Source of the DNA: Aphidius gifuensis | Lineage: Eukaryota > Arthropoda > Insecta > Hymenoptera > Braconidae | DNA: 64,000 bases | Reading direction: 5' to 3' | Assembly (NCBI RefSeq): GCF_014905175.1 | Contig: NC_057792.1 | Span: 3,596,001-3,660,000, forward strand | Shown: positions 33,101 to 46,190 of the stretch, in pieces | How positions within the stretch are numbered: the stretch's first letter is position 1 | Layout of the letters: each line of letters begins with the position of its first letter | Made by a program: the position numbers and the translations under genes | The notes under the pieces: generated by a model | The model's input: only the letters and a program-made list of their open reading frames with translations | Databases searched by the model: none | Told to the model about the DNA's origin: nothing

Positions 33101-36100
33101 AACCAAACGAAACGAGATATGTGGAGTTACAATTTTCTGAAAGCATCACCGCTTAAAAGATAAATAATCGCGCCCGAAAGAGTTTACATACGTATTATAC
33201 GTATATGAAGGTAGATGGAAGGTTTGGTGTTCATTCAGTGAAGAGAAGGATTTTTGATTGTGGCCAGATAAACAGATTGATAGTCAAGATAGAGCCAAAA
33301 AAATAAAAAATTGAAATAAAATATATATGGTTTTTTTTTTTAAATATAAATAATAAAAATAAACATAGAGAAAAAAAAAATTCGTTTTTTTTAAATATCA
33401 AATAAAATTTGTAAATTAAAAAACAAAAAAAAAAAAAACAAAATATATATATAAGAAAATAATGTCGGCTTACGCATTTAGAATCAAAAGCGAAGCGACG
33501 CCGGCATTCATTAATTAAGCGAAGCGTAAGATTTCTCCAACGATCATTTTGTGTGTATATATATATTTATTTTCTCCTACCCTCAATATAATCTTGTCCC
33601 CTTTTGTCGGAGCCGTTTCATCTCTCGTATTCTTCTCATCTCGCGTTAAGCTGACTGAATCTCTGCCACCCGCCCTTACGCGATGTGACGCGATGCGAAT
33701 CCCATCATCGAATACACTCACACATAGATAAACACAATGATGTATATATATATAAATTTAAAATATAGATATACAAACAGCCTGCAGGGTGATGAGAACA
33801 CATCACATACCAATTGACTTTCACGTTTAACTTGGTTTCCATTGTTTAATTGAAATTTGATTGAGCCAGGCACATATATACAAAGATTGCAAGCACAAAA
33901 TTCCCCTTGTTTTATATGTATGTGTGTTTAAATTCCACAAAGGTTATGTACATCTGTATTATGTATTTACTAAATATATATATTTGTTAATGATCCATCA
34001 TTGTTGATGTCATGTGACAGGTGTGATTTGATGCCTTTGAAAAATTTATACTCAACCTTTGTACAATATATATATTGATATTCAATTGTTGCCTATCAGG
34101 TAGAAAATAAATGATGATTTTTTATTTTTTTTTTTCATTTTAAACGTTAAACAATTCAATCATATTGAGGTGGACAGATTTATTAAATTGTCAAGTGGTT
34201 TGATTTTTTAAATGTTAAGAGAAAATTGATTATCCTCGTTATTCAATGTCGAGGAAATTATTATGGCTTGAAAAGAAATTAGCAAATTAACATTTTTTTA
34301 TTTAAAAAATAAATATAAAAATTAGGTATTTAAAATATTTATTTATTATTTATTTAAATTTGATTTGTTTTTTTTTATTATAATTAAATTAATTTTTACT
34401 CAAATAAATTTTATTTAAATAAATTAAATTAGTAAAATTAAATTAATAAAAATTGTTTATTAAGCTTTGAAAAAAAAATTAAAATAGTTAATAACGACAT
34501 CTACTCAGAGTGCTTCGAACTAAAACCTCTAAGTAGAATTTTTTTTTAAATTTTCTTACTTACTGATTTTTCTTTGTCTCAGTTTTCAAAGATAAGATAA
34601 CCTTTTATCCCACTATGTGTCTACTCAATGTATTTTATTTGTTTCAACTTATTTATTTTTATTTTCAAATCATTTTATTGTTTTTTACTTGTTAGTTTTT
34701 TTATTTTATATTTTTTTTTCTCACCTGGTCGTTACTGTTGCACTCTCTACTTCAGCAATATCACCGGTTCGCCAAATCGAAACGCCTCACGTTCACATGA
34801 ACGACCAATCCACGCCAATGATCCTTACCATCGTGGTACAACCTTCTCCACCTTTTTAACTTTTTTTTCTTTTAATATATATGTATATCCTTCTCTCATA
34901 AACTCATTCACCATCTACCTTTCTCTCACTTTGATTTGATTTTTTTTTCTTCTTTCATCACTATTTTCTTTTTTATACAATTTTACTTTTTTTTTATTTG
35001 ATTTCATCCGCCTCAGCAAAACTCATTAGAACCCACCTCCAATATTACTATTATTATTAATCATAATATTATTATTATAAATAAAAACAGCACCAGTCCA
35101 CTGGGCCCCAAGTAACGCCCATTTTTGATACAAAGTCATGCTTCATTATTTCCAAGGAATCATTAGAAACTCACCATGTTAAATTTGCAAATCCCTGACA
35201 ATTTTTTACACACGATGAAGAACTTAATGATAAAATTCTCATGATAAGAAAAAACACATAGAATTAAACAACGTTTACTTTTTTTTTTTTTAAATTTAAC
35301 CATCATTTTTTGTTTTTATTTTCAAATACCAATGTATTTTTTTTTATTAAAAAACAAGAGAGATTTATATCTTTGTTGCATTCATTCATATGTAAAATTT
35401 GAATTTGTACACTTTTTTGAATAAAAATTATTTTAGTCTTTTAATCGTGCAGGATGGTGCTGCCACCTGTCCCCAACCACTACCAACAATAATTGCTATT
35501 AAATTGAATAATTAATAATTACAACAAATAAAAATTTTGATTACCTGATTAACATCAATCTTGATTGCTCAATTGACAAGTTTGACAATGACAATTTGAC
35601 ATGAAGAATAAAAAAAAAAACACAATTAGAAATGATGTGAATTATTATCGATTGAAATAACAAATTGACCAATGACCAGTTGGATTATCCTGTCAACGTC
35701 AAATATTTGATGTTCATTAGTTGCCTTACATGATGGAAAAATTAATTAATTTTTATTATAGAAAATGATTATTTTCTCTCGCCTATTATTTTATGATTAA
35801 TATATTTTTTTTTTCAATTAAGAAATCTTTATATATTTATATAAGAAAAAGATATTTCTATATCAATTTGAAGGATTACGTATTTCAAATAAAAGTATAC
35901 ATATATATAAATTGATTTTATTTATTGTTGGTGACTTGAAGTACATTTAATCACGATTGAGGTAGTTTGCCAGCAACAAGACACAACTCTAGTCTTAGTC
36001 TGTTACTGATTAAGATAATATTTAAGTGTTAAAAGCCACTCTATACTCTATATACATACTTTAGTTGTTTGCTCAGTTAAATCGTGATTGTAGTGTTGCA

Positions 36101-38400
36101 TTTATTCATCCGAGACAACAAACAACACGAATTGTATATTTAAAAAAATATTACAAAAAATAAATAAACATGATGTTGAAAAAAAAAAAAAACAAAATAA
36201 TAAATAATAATGAAATACGTATGATCATTGTCTACATGTTTGTTGTTAAATCTTTGATAAATATTTTACATCATTACAATGAAAAATAAAACGAAAATTA
36301 TTTCACAATATACATGTTTGTTTATGTGTATAAATATTGACAGACATATGTCTATTGTTTTTTTTTTATTTTTATTTTTTATCTTAACAATAAGATCATA
36401 ATGTCAAATCAACAAAACCACAAACTTTTTTTCAATTTTATAATATAAAACTGTACATATATAAAAGTATAAAACTTTTAAAAACATAACTAGTATTTGC
36501 ATGTTGAAAAGTTGGTAAAACTTGAAGAAGAAGATTCAGTCAAATATAGTTTGTAAAAAGTTCCCCAAGGTACAGTTGTTGAACTACAATATCTTGTTAT
36601 AGCTGAACTTTGTAAATGACATGTTCGTGACAATGTCGTTGGACACTTTTCCTCAAAAAGCAACTCAATGTGTTTTGGAAATATTAAATATTTTCATACA
36701 TATAATATGCATCTATATAAAATTTAAAAAATCATTAAAATGTATTAGTTTAAATCAAAATAATTTTACGATAATTGAAACAAATAAATTGCCTTAAAAT
36801 TAAATATATATTTTTATATATGATGTTGGTTTAATCGAGCACACAATACAAAGTGGTATATATATTATTTTTTTTACTTTTACCAATCCCAAGAATTTGT
36901 TTTATCCCAGTAAATTACGTGCTCAACGAGAGTCAAAATTTCAATATATATATTTAACAACAAATTTAATGTTTATATGACTTTAAAAATTAAACATACA
37001 CCTCGACTTTGGAGCAAGTAAAGTTTTTTACATATAGCTTATATTAAAATATTTTATATAAAAAAAAACCAAGTGCTGAGAAATAACATGTATAAATGTG
37101 AGGTTTTCGTTGGAGTTAATGCCCAAGAGTGCGGCGTGTTTTGCATCTCGCGGGCATGTTTTGGCCAGCTTATGAATTTATTGGGGCTATTCGTTAGACA
37201 TTAGGTATATATACTGGTTTGCGTAGGAGGATGCAACAAAAAAATAAATATAAAAAAAAAACATTTTTTTTTTCAAATAAAATATCTATATAAGAATATA
37301 AATAAACAAACTAAAAAAACTCGTCTTACAACAATTATTATTTTATAAAATATATTTTTCAATTTAAAAACAAAAAAATATATTTTAATAATGTTTATAT
37401 TTTTATTATTTATTTATATCTCAATATGTTTAGTTTATTATTTTAATTTACGTTTTATTTTTATCGTTTGTTTATTTATTGAAGAACAAATCAGTGTGAC
37501 TATCATTTACGTTGTCCGACGCTTTGTCAACATCGTATAAAAATTGGTTCAATAATATTCTCTTGACACGTTATGATTTTATTACCATGACGATATAGCA
37601 ATGAATGAGTGAGATATGTATACACAAATTGTGTATACGCGTATTAAATTAAGTCAGGTTTATATGAGGTTTGAGGACATCATGAAAATGAATACGGTCT
37701 TGACTATATATGCATTAAACAAACAGTCATATTATAACTGTACGAATAAAACCATTGTCCATTTGTAATGCTATATATAGAGGTGAAGATATAACTTGTG
37801 TGAATATAATAAAGCATCGTCGTCGAATCACTATGACTTTACATATATATTGACCGCAAATTTATAAATATTCCACTACAATTTATATTTCAATTGAATA
37901 ATATTTAAATACATAAATTATTTATAGAAACAAAAAATTTAACGATAAAAGTTATTGTAATTTTTGTATATTATTATTATGATTATTTACCATAATGCAT
38001 TATCAGAGAAATAAAAATATTGAAAAAAAAATTAAAAAAAAAAATTTTTATTGACATTAATTAATTGGGCGTGATAATTTTACGATACTAAAAACATACA
38101 TGTGTAAAAATTTATAACGTATTTTCATTGGTTGATAGTTGTTTTATTTTTTTACTCTATTTGTCGAGTGTTGCTATGCTATATAAGTCAAGCATACCAA
38201 TTGTTTATAATTGAATAAATTCATGCAAATAATTTTACTTATGCCAATTAAGATTAAAATTGATTGTAAAATTTTTTATGATAAATGTGATAAAAATAGT
38301 TGTATTATTAATTTTTTTTTTTCAATATTTGTAGAAATTAAAAACATGAATTACAAGTACTAAATGATACAATTATTAATTATTATTATTATATTTAAAT
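33101..38400. other. Intergenic, includes CG-containing block at 33460-33730
   Basis: The 33460-33730 block has two AAGCGAAGCG copies (near 33489 and 33519), CTTACGC/GCGTAAG inverted, and ACGCGATG repeats near 33680-33700. It stands out from the AT background. Further islands occur at 33780-34080, 34490-34870, 35440-35700, 35930-36110, 36520-36670, 37080-37230 and 37480-37850. No protein-coding gene or RNA gene was recognised. Confidence 0.4.
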
Positions 38401-41400
38401 AAATAAATAAATAGTACAAATCAACGTCACAATGGTTTACCGGTATATCACTTGAGACAAAAAAAAATAAAATAATATATGAATAATGAAAACAATGATA
38501 GGTATGTGACGTCTCAAGAATTCTTGAGAATCTCAATAGGGATCACGTCCAGGTTAAATAATATATTAATATAGGGGTTATATGGTTGTGCTGACCAAAT
38601 CCATAGGAGGTAATAGATGCTCAGAGTATCTCAATATGACGGCTCCTTACTGTTGCATGGTGAGTTAAATTTCTCGTTTATTTTCGATACTAGAACCCCC
38701 GCAGATTTTAGCCTGCTGTCACCACCCCCCGTCAAGATTCATACTCAAGTTTTGATACGATATATACCACCTTGTATAATGTCTTTCAGTATAATATAAA
38801 TATATATATAAAATAATAATATCTTTAACTAATTTAACTTTAATAAAAAATATATACAAATAAATAAATAAATAAATAAATATGATTTAAATTTTATAAT
38901 TCTAAAATGTCTCAACATCATCTCAATGAATTAAGACAATTTAAAAGTAACATGTTTATAATAAATTTTTAAGTTTAAACATAAATTTAACTAAATGATA
39001 ATGTGTATATGTGTTTTTATAAAATATATATTTAAATATGTTGGCTAAATTTCATTCACAGCTGCTTAGTTTATTTTGAAAAAAAAATTCAAAAAATAAA
39101 AATATATCAATTTAAAATATAAAAAAATAATTAAAAAGATATATGATATAGAAAATAACCGTTGTGATAGAATCACATTTATAAAAAAAATATTTCTCTT
39201 TCTTTTAGTATATTTTTATTTTTTTCCTTTTAATATCGTAGTCCAAATGAATGGACAAGTCCATTGATGTGTCTCCATCCAATTTACTATTAAAAACTAC
39301 CACCATTAAAATATATATATATTTTTTTTTTGATTTTCAACAAGCACACAGATCGTTTTTGTTTCCAAGAAATAACGCCTCCTTTCCGGGACAAATACCA
39401 AAGATAAAAAGGGACTGAATGAATCAAGGGCATCTATGCCGCTTGTTTTATTTCTCTTTCTAATATTTATTCATCTTATTTATATATACAAAATGTGAGT
39501 GTATTTATATATATATGTATACATAAGGTAGTTTAGTGTGGGATGATGATGATGATGATCATCATCATCATCATGAAGATGACGATGGTAGTGGAACCTG
39601 ATCCAAAACGAAGAAAGCCGCGTGTACGACCGTCGTCACTCACCAACTGCTCGTTAGAGATAACGCGATCTAATACCAAAGACAGTCGTCGACTCTTCAC
39701 CCCGAAAAAAAAATTAAAAAAAAAAACAAAATAATATATAATACAACAGCTAAAATGAAAAGATTAAAAATTAATTTTTTCAGTTTAAAAAAATCTATAC
39801 GTCTTTTTATATTATTTATTTTTTCCATTCAAGCTATTGACTATTTGAGAAAAAAATATTTAAATTGGTCAACAATTCCATGGCTCATCAGTATTCGTGT
39901 CGTCTAAATTTATCGACATCAACATGTAAATTTAGCAAGTACACATGATTGATAAAAAATAATAAAAAAAATTAATAATCAAAAGAACATAATAGTGTTC
40001 TTGGTTTGATTGATTTTTTTTTTAAAACGTGACAGGATAATGTACCACGTGCCAATAATATTATTATTTAAGTTAAATGTCATAATATTTATTGAATAAA
40101 AAATTAACTGCGTAAAATATTAATCCTTTTGTTAAATATGACTAAGCTTAAAAATTCATCAACTGAATAATAATCAAAAACATGGATAAAAAAAAAAGCG
40201 ACAATAAAGAAATAATAAAAAAAAGTAAAAATACATGAAACTATATACACAAAACATATTTTTAAAAAATTAAATTGTAAATTGAAATATTATGTGATAT
40301 GAATATTATTATATTTTTTTTTCATATACTTTATTTGTATTATTATCTCGTCGACTTTGACTCTGATAATAAATGGTGTTAATTGGTCTAATTTATTAGC
40401 AGAATTGTGAAATTAATTTACAACAATCTTAATTGTATAAAAAAAAAATATAAACCTCACGATAATATTTTATTGTTAATTATTATATTTTTTAATAATG
40501 ATTAACTTGTTTTTATTAAAAATATATTTTTAAATAAATCGAGCTCAACTGGTATATGATTGTCGACACTAAAAAAATGCCAATAAAATATGTCTCGATT
40601 GGTGTGTTTGTTAACGAGTTAAAATGCATCGAAAAAAAAAAAAAAAAAAAAAGTGTATAGTTAGTGATCAAGTGGGACCACCCAGATATATATAAAAGTT
40701 TTATATTTTTTATTTTGAGAGGTCACTTGACTACTCATTATATGCATCTTTGATCTCTTCTCGCACCTTCGTTAATCTCACTGAGTGTTTATTTAATTAA
40801 ATATCTAACTTTGCCGCCGTGTAAAAATAAAAAAAAACCATACATCCAGTTTTTTATTTATTTATTTATATTTTTATTAAATAAATAAATTATTATTTCA
40901 AGATACTGTCTATCAAAAACACATGTCAATTAAATTACTTCTCATTGACAAAACCATGAACTCATAAATTTAATCTTGTTTTTATTTGAAAATATAATAT
41001 ACGTTTTATTTATTCATTTATTTGTTTATTTTTTTAATTTTATTTTTATCAATTTTGATAAGCAAATAGTGATGGAATATTTAAATTGATTTAATACATT
41101 TTATATTTTTAATTTTAAGCAATTGACAAGATAAGTTTTAAATATTGTTTTTTTTTTATTTCATATCTAAAAAAATAATAAACGTTGTAGCAATGACACA
41201 CCGGTTTGTACGCGTGTTCGCACCAACCACGTCCAGCTTGGTAGGGCTATCTTTATCAGAAATGTGTTTTACATTAATACTTGAGTGTTTTAGTGGCGAT
41301 TGTCGACCGTTAATGCCACATTGAGTTGAGTGCTCACAGTGCTTCTTGGCTTTAAAAATTTATATATATATGTATAAATAATTATTATCAAAAAAATTAT

Positions 41401-41750
41401 TTGAAATTAAATGAAACATTTGATAAATATATAATTGTACAATAAAATTCAATTCATCATATAATTTACATGTAAAAAATAAAAAAAGGAAACATAATTT
41501 TCAATTTTATTTTTCACAAGTGAAAATAGTCCTTTTTAGTCAGACATTATTTTTTTTATCGCACTAAAATTACATGATGTCCAGTCAAACGGTTCCAATT
41601 TATTTTCATAAAAATTAATAATTAATTAAAAAACAATCAATAATCATCAATTATAAATTTATCAAAAAAATAAAAAAACATTTTGATAACAAAATAAATT
41701 GCATAATTTTACTACTTGAAAGTTGTATATTTTGATAATAAAAAATAAAC
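38401..41750. other. Intergenic, palindromes and islands
   Basis: Contains an 18-base perfect palindrome at 38512-38529 and a 32-base GAT/ATC palindrome at 39543-39574. Complex islands lie at 38420-38790, 39220-39680, 40560-40820 and 41190-41350. A 63-codon open frame at 39543-39734 is Met/Ile repeats plus a basic tail and is not convincing as a gene. The rest is AT-rich simple sequence. Confidence 0.4.
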
Positions 41751-42480
41751 GTTTTAAAAAAGCTGAATGGTATAGAGTATAGATCAGAAGAGAATATCAG
41801 AGAAGAAGGTGAATATATATTTTCTCTTTTAATTTATTTATTACTTTTTTTTTTTCTTAAATTTTGTTGATGGTGGTGGTAAGTATGGTAACCTCGTACC
41901 GGGTGTCATCATTTATCTCGCAACGAAGATCGGACTTGCCGATATTGTAGGACGTTTTAATGGCCGAACCATGTTGGAATTAACCAAAACAAAGACGAAG
42001 CATCAATTAGGTGACTTTTTCCACCGCGTCTTCCTGGCCATGGTTAAAGAAGTATAAAGTGTGTGCACGCGGCATTGGTTCCATCAGTAGAATTATATAT
42101 ATATATAATATCCACACACACAAATAAACCAATTCATGAATGTACATATAGAAATTAAAAGTATCCACACGAAAGATTTACCAGAGTACAAAAAAATAAA
42201 ATAAATAAAACAATAATACAACAAGAATAAATAAACAAATATACACTAAATAAAAAAATAAACAAATAAAAAAATCAGGTAGTACATTTAAGTTGGTATA
42301 TTAAATGTAGTCGAGGACACAAAATCACTGTATGGATATCAGTGCGGTCATGCATGTGGACCCACCGGCATTTCTGCATTTGGCGCCCAGGTAGCCACAT
42401 TGTCTCAGATAATGGCTAATAAATTGCATCCTGAAGGACCACCTCTATCCTTTCTCTATACAACTGGTAAATTTACCAAA
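41751..42480. promoter_or_regulatory. Candidate conserved non-coding block
   Basis: Roughly 700 bases, most of it at ordinary base composition (41870-42090 and 42290-42480), in a very AT-rich neighbourhood. All frames have stops. Motifs include TGGCCATGGTT, ATGCATGTGG and GGCGCC. It lies midway between mirr and iro, as expected for a shared Iro-C enhancer. This is inference from composition and position only. Confidence 0.3.
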
Positions 42481-45133
42481 ATGTCTGTCATAGAGATTGC
42501 GCTTTTTTTACCTCATTCCATGTGTTTGCACTTTTGATACTCTTCAAAGATTGTTATGTGCCGCTTTTTTTTTTTTTTCTTATACAATTTTTATTTATTT
42601 TTAATTTATTTTTTATTTTTATTAATACTTTTTTTGTTTTTTATCCTTATTTTTCTTTCGTTATACATTTTGATTCTTTTATTCTTTCTTTCTACTCTTT
42701 GTTATGCCGCGATAGTGTCCACCGAGGTGGAAAGTTGAGAAACGACCCCAAAAAAAGGATTTTTTTTTTTTTTTTTTAAATAAAATATTTAACTGAAACA
42801 CTGGCCACATCCGGTCGTTTATAGATGCAAGAAGAGGCTAAAGGGTTTTTTTTTTTATTTTTGATTTTTTTATTTGTTTCTCTCTTTCTATCTCTTGGGA
42901 GATTCGAAACTTTGCCGCTTTGGAGAGTTGAATATTCTTCAGGACCCGTGGAATCTCTACCGGTAAACGAAAAATTTCTTTGATTTCTCATGCGACTTTT
43001 TTTTTTTTTTAAATTTACACACATATATGAGAAATAAAGGTGAGATTCATCCGGTGATATATATCAGATCCAATGATGCTGGAGATTTTCAAGGAGGAAA
43101 AGAGGAGGGAATATTATCTTTTTTTTTTTTTATTTTACTTTTTCATTGGACAAATCGATATGTGGGTGTTGAATGACTTATAAAATTCAAAAAAATATAT
43201 AAAATTATCACTTTGTCTAGCGAAATAAATTTTAAATAAATATTCACAAGACATTTAACAAAAAAAATTGTCAAAAAAATTAATTTCTCGTTTTGTTTTT
43301 ATCGTAAAAAAGTAAAAAAATACAAAAACCATTAAAAAAAATCTATAAAAATGTTGAGAAACTATTTGATCTTGGTAATTAAAAAAATTAAATTTAAAAT
43401 GATATAAAAAATGAAATATAAAATATATATTTATAAATCTATATATAAAATGTTAAAATTAAGGAAAAAAAATAAAAATGTACTGTTTTATAACGAATTT
43501 ATGAGGGTTCACAACATTTATAAAAAAAAAACTTGCTCGTTTTCATCAATCACTTTGACTAAAGTCAATTTATACTATCAATAAAATTAGATATAAAAAC
43601 ATTGACGTTAAATTTTTTTTATTTTATTCTTTTTCTCACATTTTAGATAATACCTTTAAAAATAAAAATAAAATAATTTTGTATGGTTGACATATTTGAG
43701 AACTACGCATAATTAACCTTGACTTTTTTATTTATATATTTTTTTTTCATCAGTTCCTCATCTTGTGCGAATGAAAAAAAAATAAATATATAAAAAAAAA
43801 AAGGAATATTAAAAAGAAATTTTAAAAATCCTATGAAGCAGAATGATGAGTTGAGTGTTTGTGAATGTCATGGTGCTTATCAGCCGGAAGCTATTGAAAA
43901 TGATTTGACTATCTTTTGATGGCTGTGACCGTAAACCGATGATCGATGAACAAACATTATGTGTCTTTTGGATTTGATTTTAGTGTCCAGGTGACGCACG
44001 CGAGACAACCATTTCACTAATCACCCATTGGTTTTAGATTATTCTAAAATAATGATGCCTTGAGTTGACAAAAAAAAAAAAAACACAAAAACCATTGGTG
44101 ATAAATTGCCACACAGATTTATACAAAAATATTTAAAACCAATGACAGTTTCAAGTATTTATACTGCAAGCTGTCTCAAGCATAAAAAGACAAAATAAAA
44201 ATACAATAAATGACTATTCGAATTTAAAGAAAAAAAAACAAAATTAATATATTTAAAAAATTTTTGTTCCGAAACCCAGGTGGTATTCTTGACTATTTAA
44301 AATAAAGAATTTTTTTTTTACCTATCTATTCGCTGACAATAAATATATGTATTGAAATCTATATGTAAGAATCTTGAATTCCAGTCAACTCGTTTGTTCT
44401 CGCCAGACCTAAAATATTTCTTGAATTTGCACGAACAAAAGACAAGCTTACGAATAAGAAGAAATGAAAAAAATTATAAAATATTTAGATAAAAATAGAA
44501 ATAAAAAAAAAGAATATATATTTCTAGTTTAAAAGATTGAAAGTGTGACTTTGATATCCTTGGAATGATTTAATTTTTTCAACTCTTGTTTAACTCAACT
44601 GGACAATGCATATGAAAACTCACGTATATAATTTTTGTTTTGTATTTTTGTTTTAAAAGTTTCGGTCTCAAAATCTCACGGATCTTGTGGACATTTGTAT
44701 TTATGTGGGGACCACCATCATTACACCATTCTCGTCTGGACAACATAGTTTCTCTTATGATGGCGACAGAAAGGAGATGAAAAACTTGAATCTCGCAGCA
44801 TCAATGAATTTGTGATTGCGTGAATGAAACAAAGATCCCATGTAAAAGAAGTTCAGAAAATAAAATTATTCTCACGCTTCTCTATCAAGATAATTTAACA
44901 ACCTTATGTGTTTTTTTATTTTTTCATCCTCTTTTTTTTCATTCTCTTTTATATATAATATATAATATATTGTTTTAGTTATTTTTTTATTTCAATTTTG
45001 TACTACACATCAATTTTTAACATCAATTTATTATTTTATGAACTATTATGATGATAAATAAATTGTTTACTTTTTTTTGTTTATTTTACATTGTCGTATT
45101 GAACATTTTACAATTTTACATTTATTTTACAAA
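42481..45133. other. Intergenic with complex islands
   Basis: Islands of ordinary complexity at 42690-43090, 43830-44160 (containing a CAGGTG E-box) and 44280-44880. No coding gene recognised. Poly-A/T between them. Confidence 0.4.
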
Positions 45134-46190
45134 TACCTCTTCGCTAATTCTATGTTCCTGTTAAAAAATCTCAATTTTCAAAAAAACTGTGCGAAGAATT
45201 TTTTGTTTTATTAGGGAATTATAAATTAGAAGAGGTGAACTTTAAAAATAAGAAATACCTCTTCGCTAATTCTATGTTCCTGTTAAAAAATCTCAATTTT
45301 CAAAAAAACTGTCCGAAGAATTTTTTGTTTTATTAGGGAATTATAAATTAGAAGAGGTAAACTTTGAAAATAAGAAATACCTCTTCGCTAGTTCTATGTT
45401 CCTGTTAAAAAATCTCAATTTTCAAAAAAACTGTCCGAAGAATTTTTTGTTTTATTAGGGAATTATAAATTAGAAGAGGTAAACTTTGAAAATAAGAAAT
45501 ACCTCTTCGCTAATTCTATGTTCCTGTTAAAAAATCTCAATTTTCAAAAAAACTGTCCGAAGAATTTTTTTATTAATTATTTAGAAGAGGTAATTTGATA
45601 AATACCTAGATGAATCTATAAATTAAGAATGAAAATATTTAGAAATAAGAAATACCTCTTCGCAAGTTCTATGTTCCTGTTAAAAAATCTCAATTTTTCA
45701 AAAAACTGTCCGAAGAATTTTTTGTTTTATTAGGGAATTATAAATTAGAAGAGGTAAACTTTGAAAATAAGAAATACCTCTTCGCAAGTTCTATGTTCCT
45801 GTTAAAAAATCTCAATTTTTCAAAAAACTGTCCGAAGAATTTTTTATTTTATTAGGGAATTATAAATTAGAAGAGGTAAACTTTGAAAATAAGAAATACC
45901 TCTTCGCAAGTTCTATGTTCCTGTTAAAAAATCTCAATTTTTAAAAAAACTGTCCGAAGAATTTTTTGTTGTATTAGGGAAATATAAATTAGAAGAGGTA
46001 AACTTTGAAAATAAGAAATACCTCTTCGCAAGTTCTATGTTCCTGTTAAAAAATCTCAATTTTTAAAAAAACTGTCCGAAGAATTTTTGATTTTATCAAG
46101 AAATTATAAATTAGAAGAGGTAAACTTTGAAAATAAGAAATACCTCTTCGCTAGTTCTATGTTCCTGTTCTTAATTCTTAAACTGAAAAA
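45134..46190. repeat. 122-bp tandem repeat array, nine units
   Basis: Units begin with TACCTCTTCGC at 45134, 45256, 45378, 45500, 45653, 45775, 45897, 46019 and 46141. Spacing is exactly 122 bases except 45500 to 45653 (153), where one unit has lost part of its 3' half and gained other sequence. The ninth is partial. Units are nearly identical and differ by single bases, for example CTAATTC, CTAGTTC or CAAGTTC after TTCG. Each unit opens with TACCTCTTC and carries GAAGAGGTA about 95 bases later, so it is an imperfect palindrome. No coding frame is conserved. It lies in the mirr-iro intergenic desert. Confidence 0.95.

Noticed and set aside
35956..35972. let-7-like TGAGGTAGT
   Set aside because: Only the seed-like nine bases match. 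The following bases differ from mature let-7 and no complementary arm forms a precursor hairpin nearby.
39543..39734. 63-codon open frame beginning with Met repeats
   Set aside because: The start is a GAT-repeat translation and the end is a Lys-rich poly-A translation. No domain.
45134..46190. CRISPR-like array
   Set aside because: Units are contiguous 122-base tandem copies with no unique spacers, in an animal genome.
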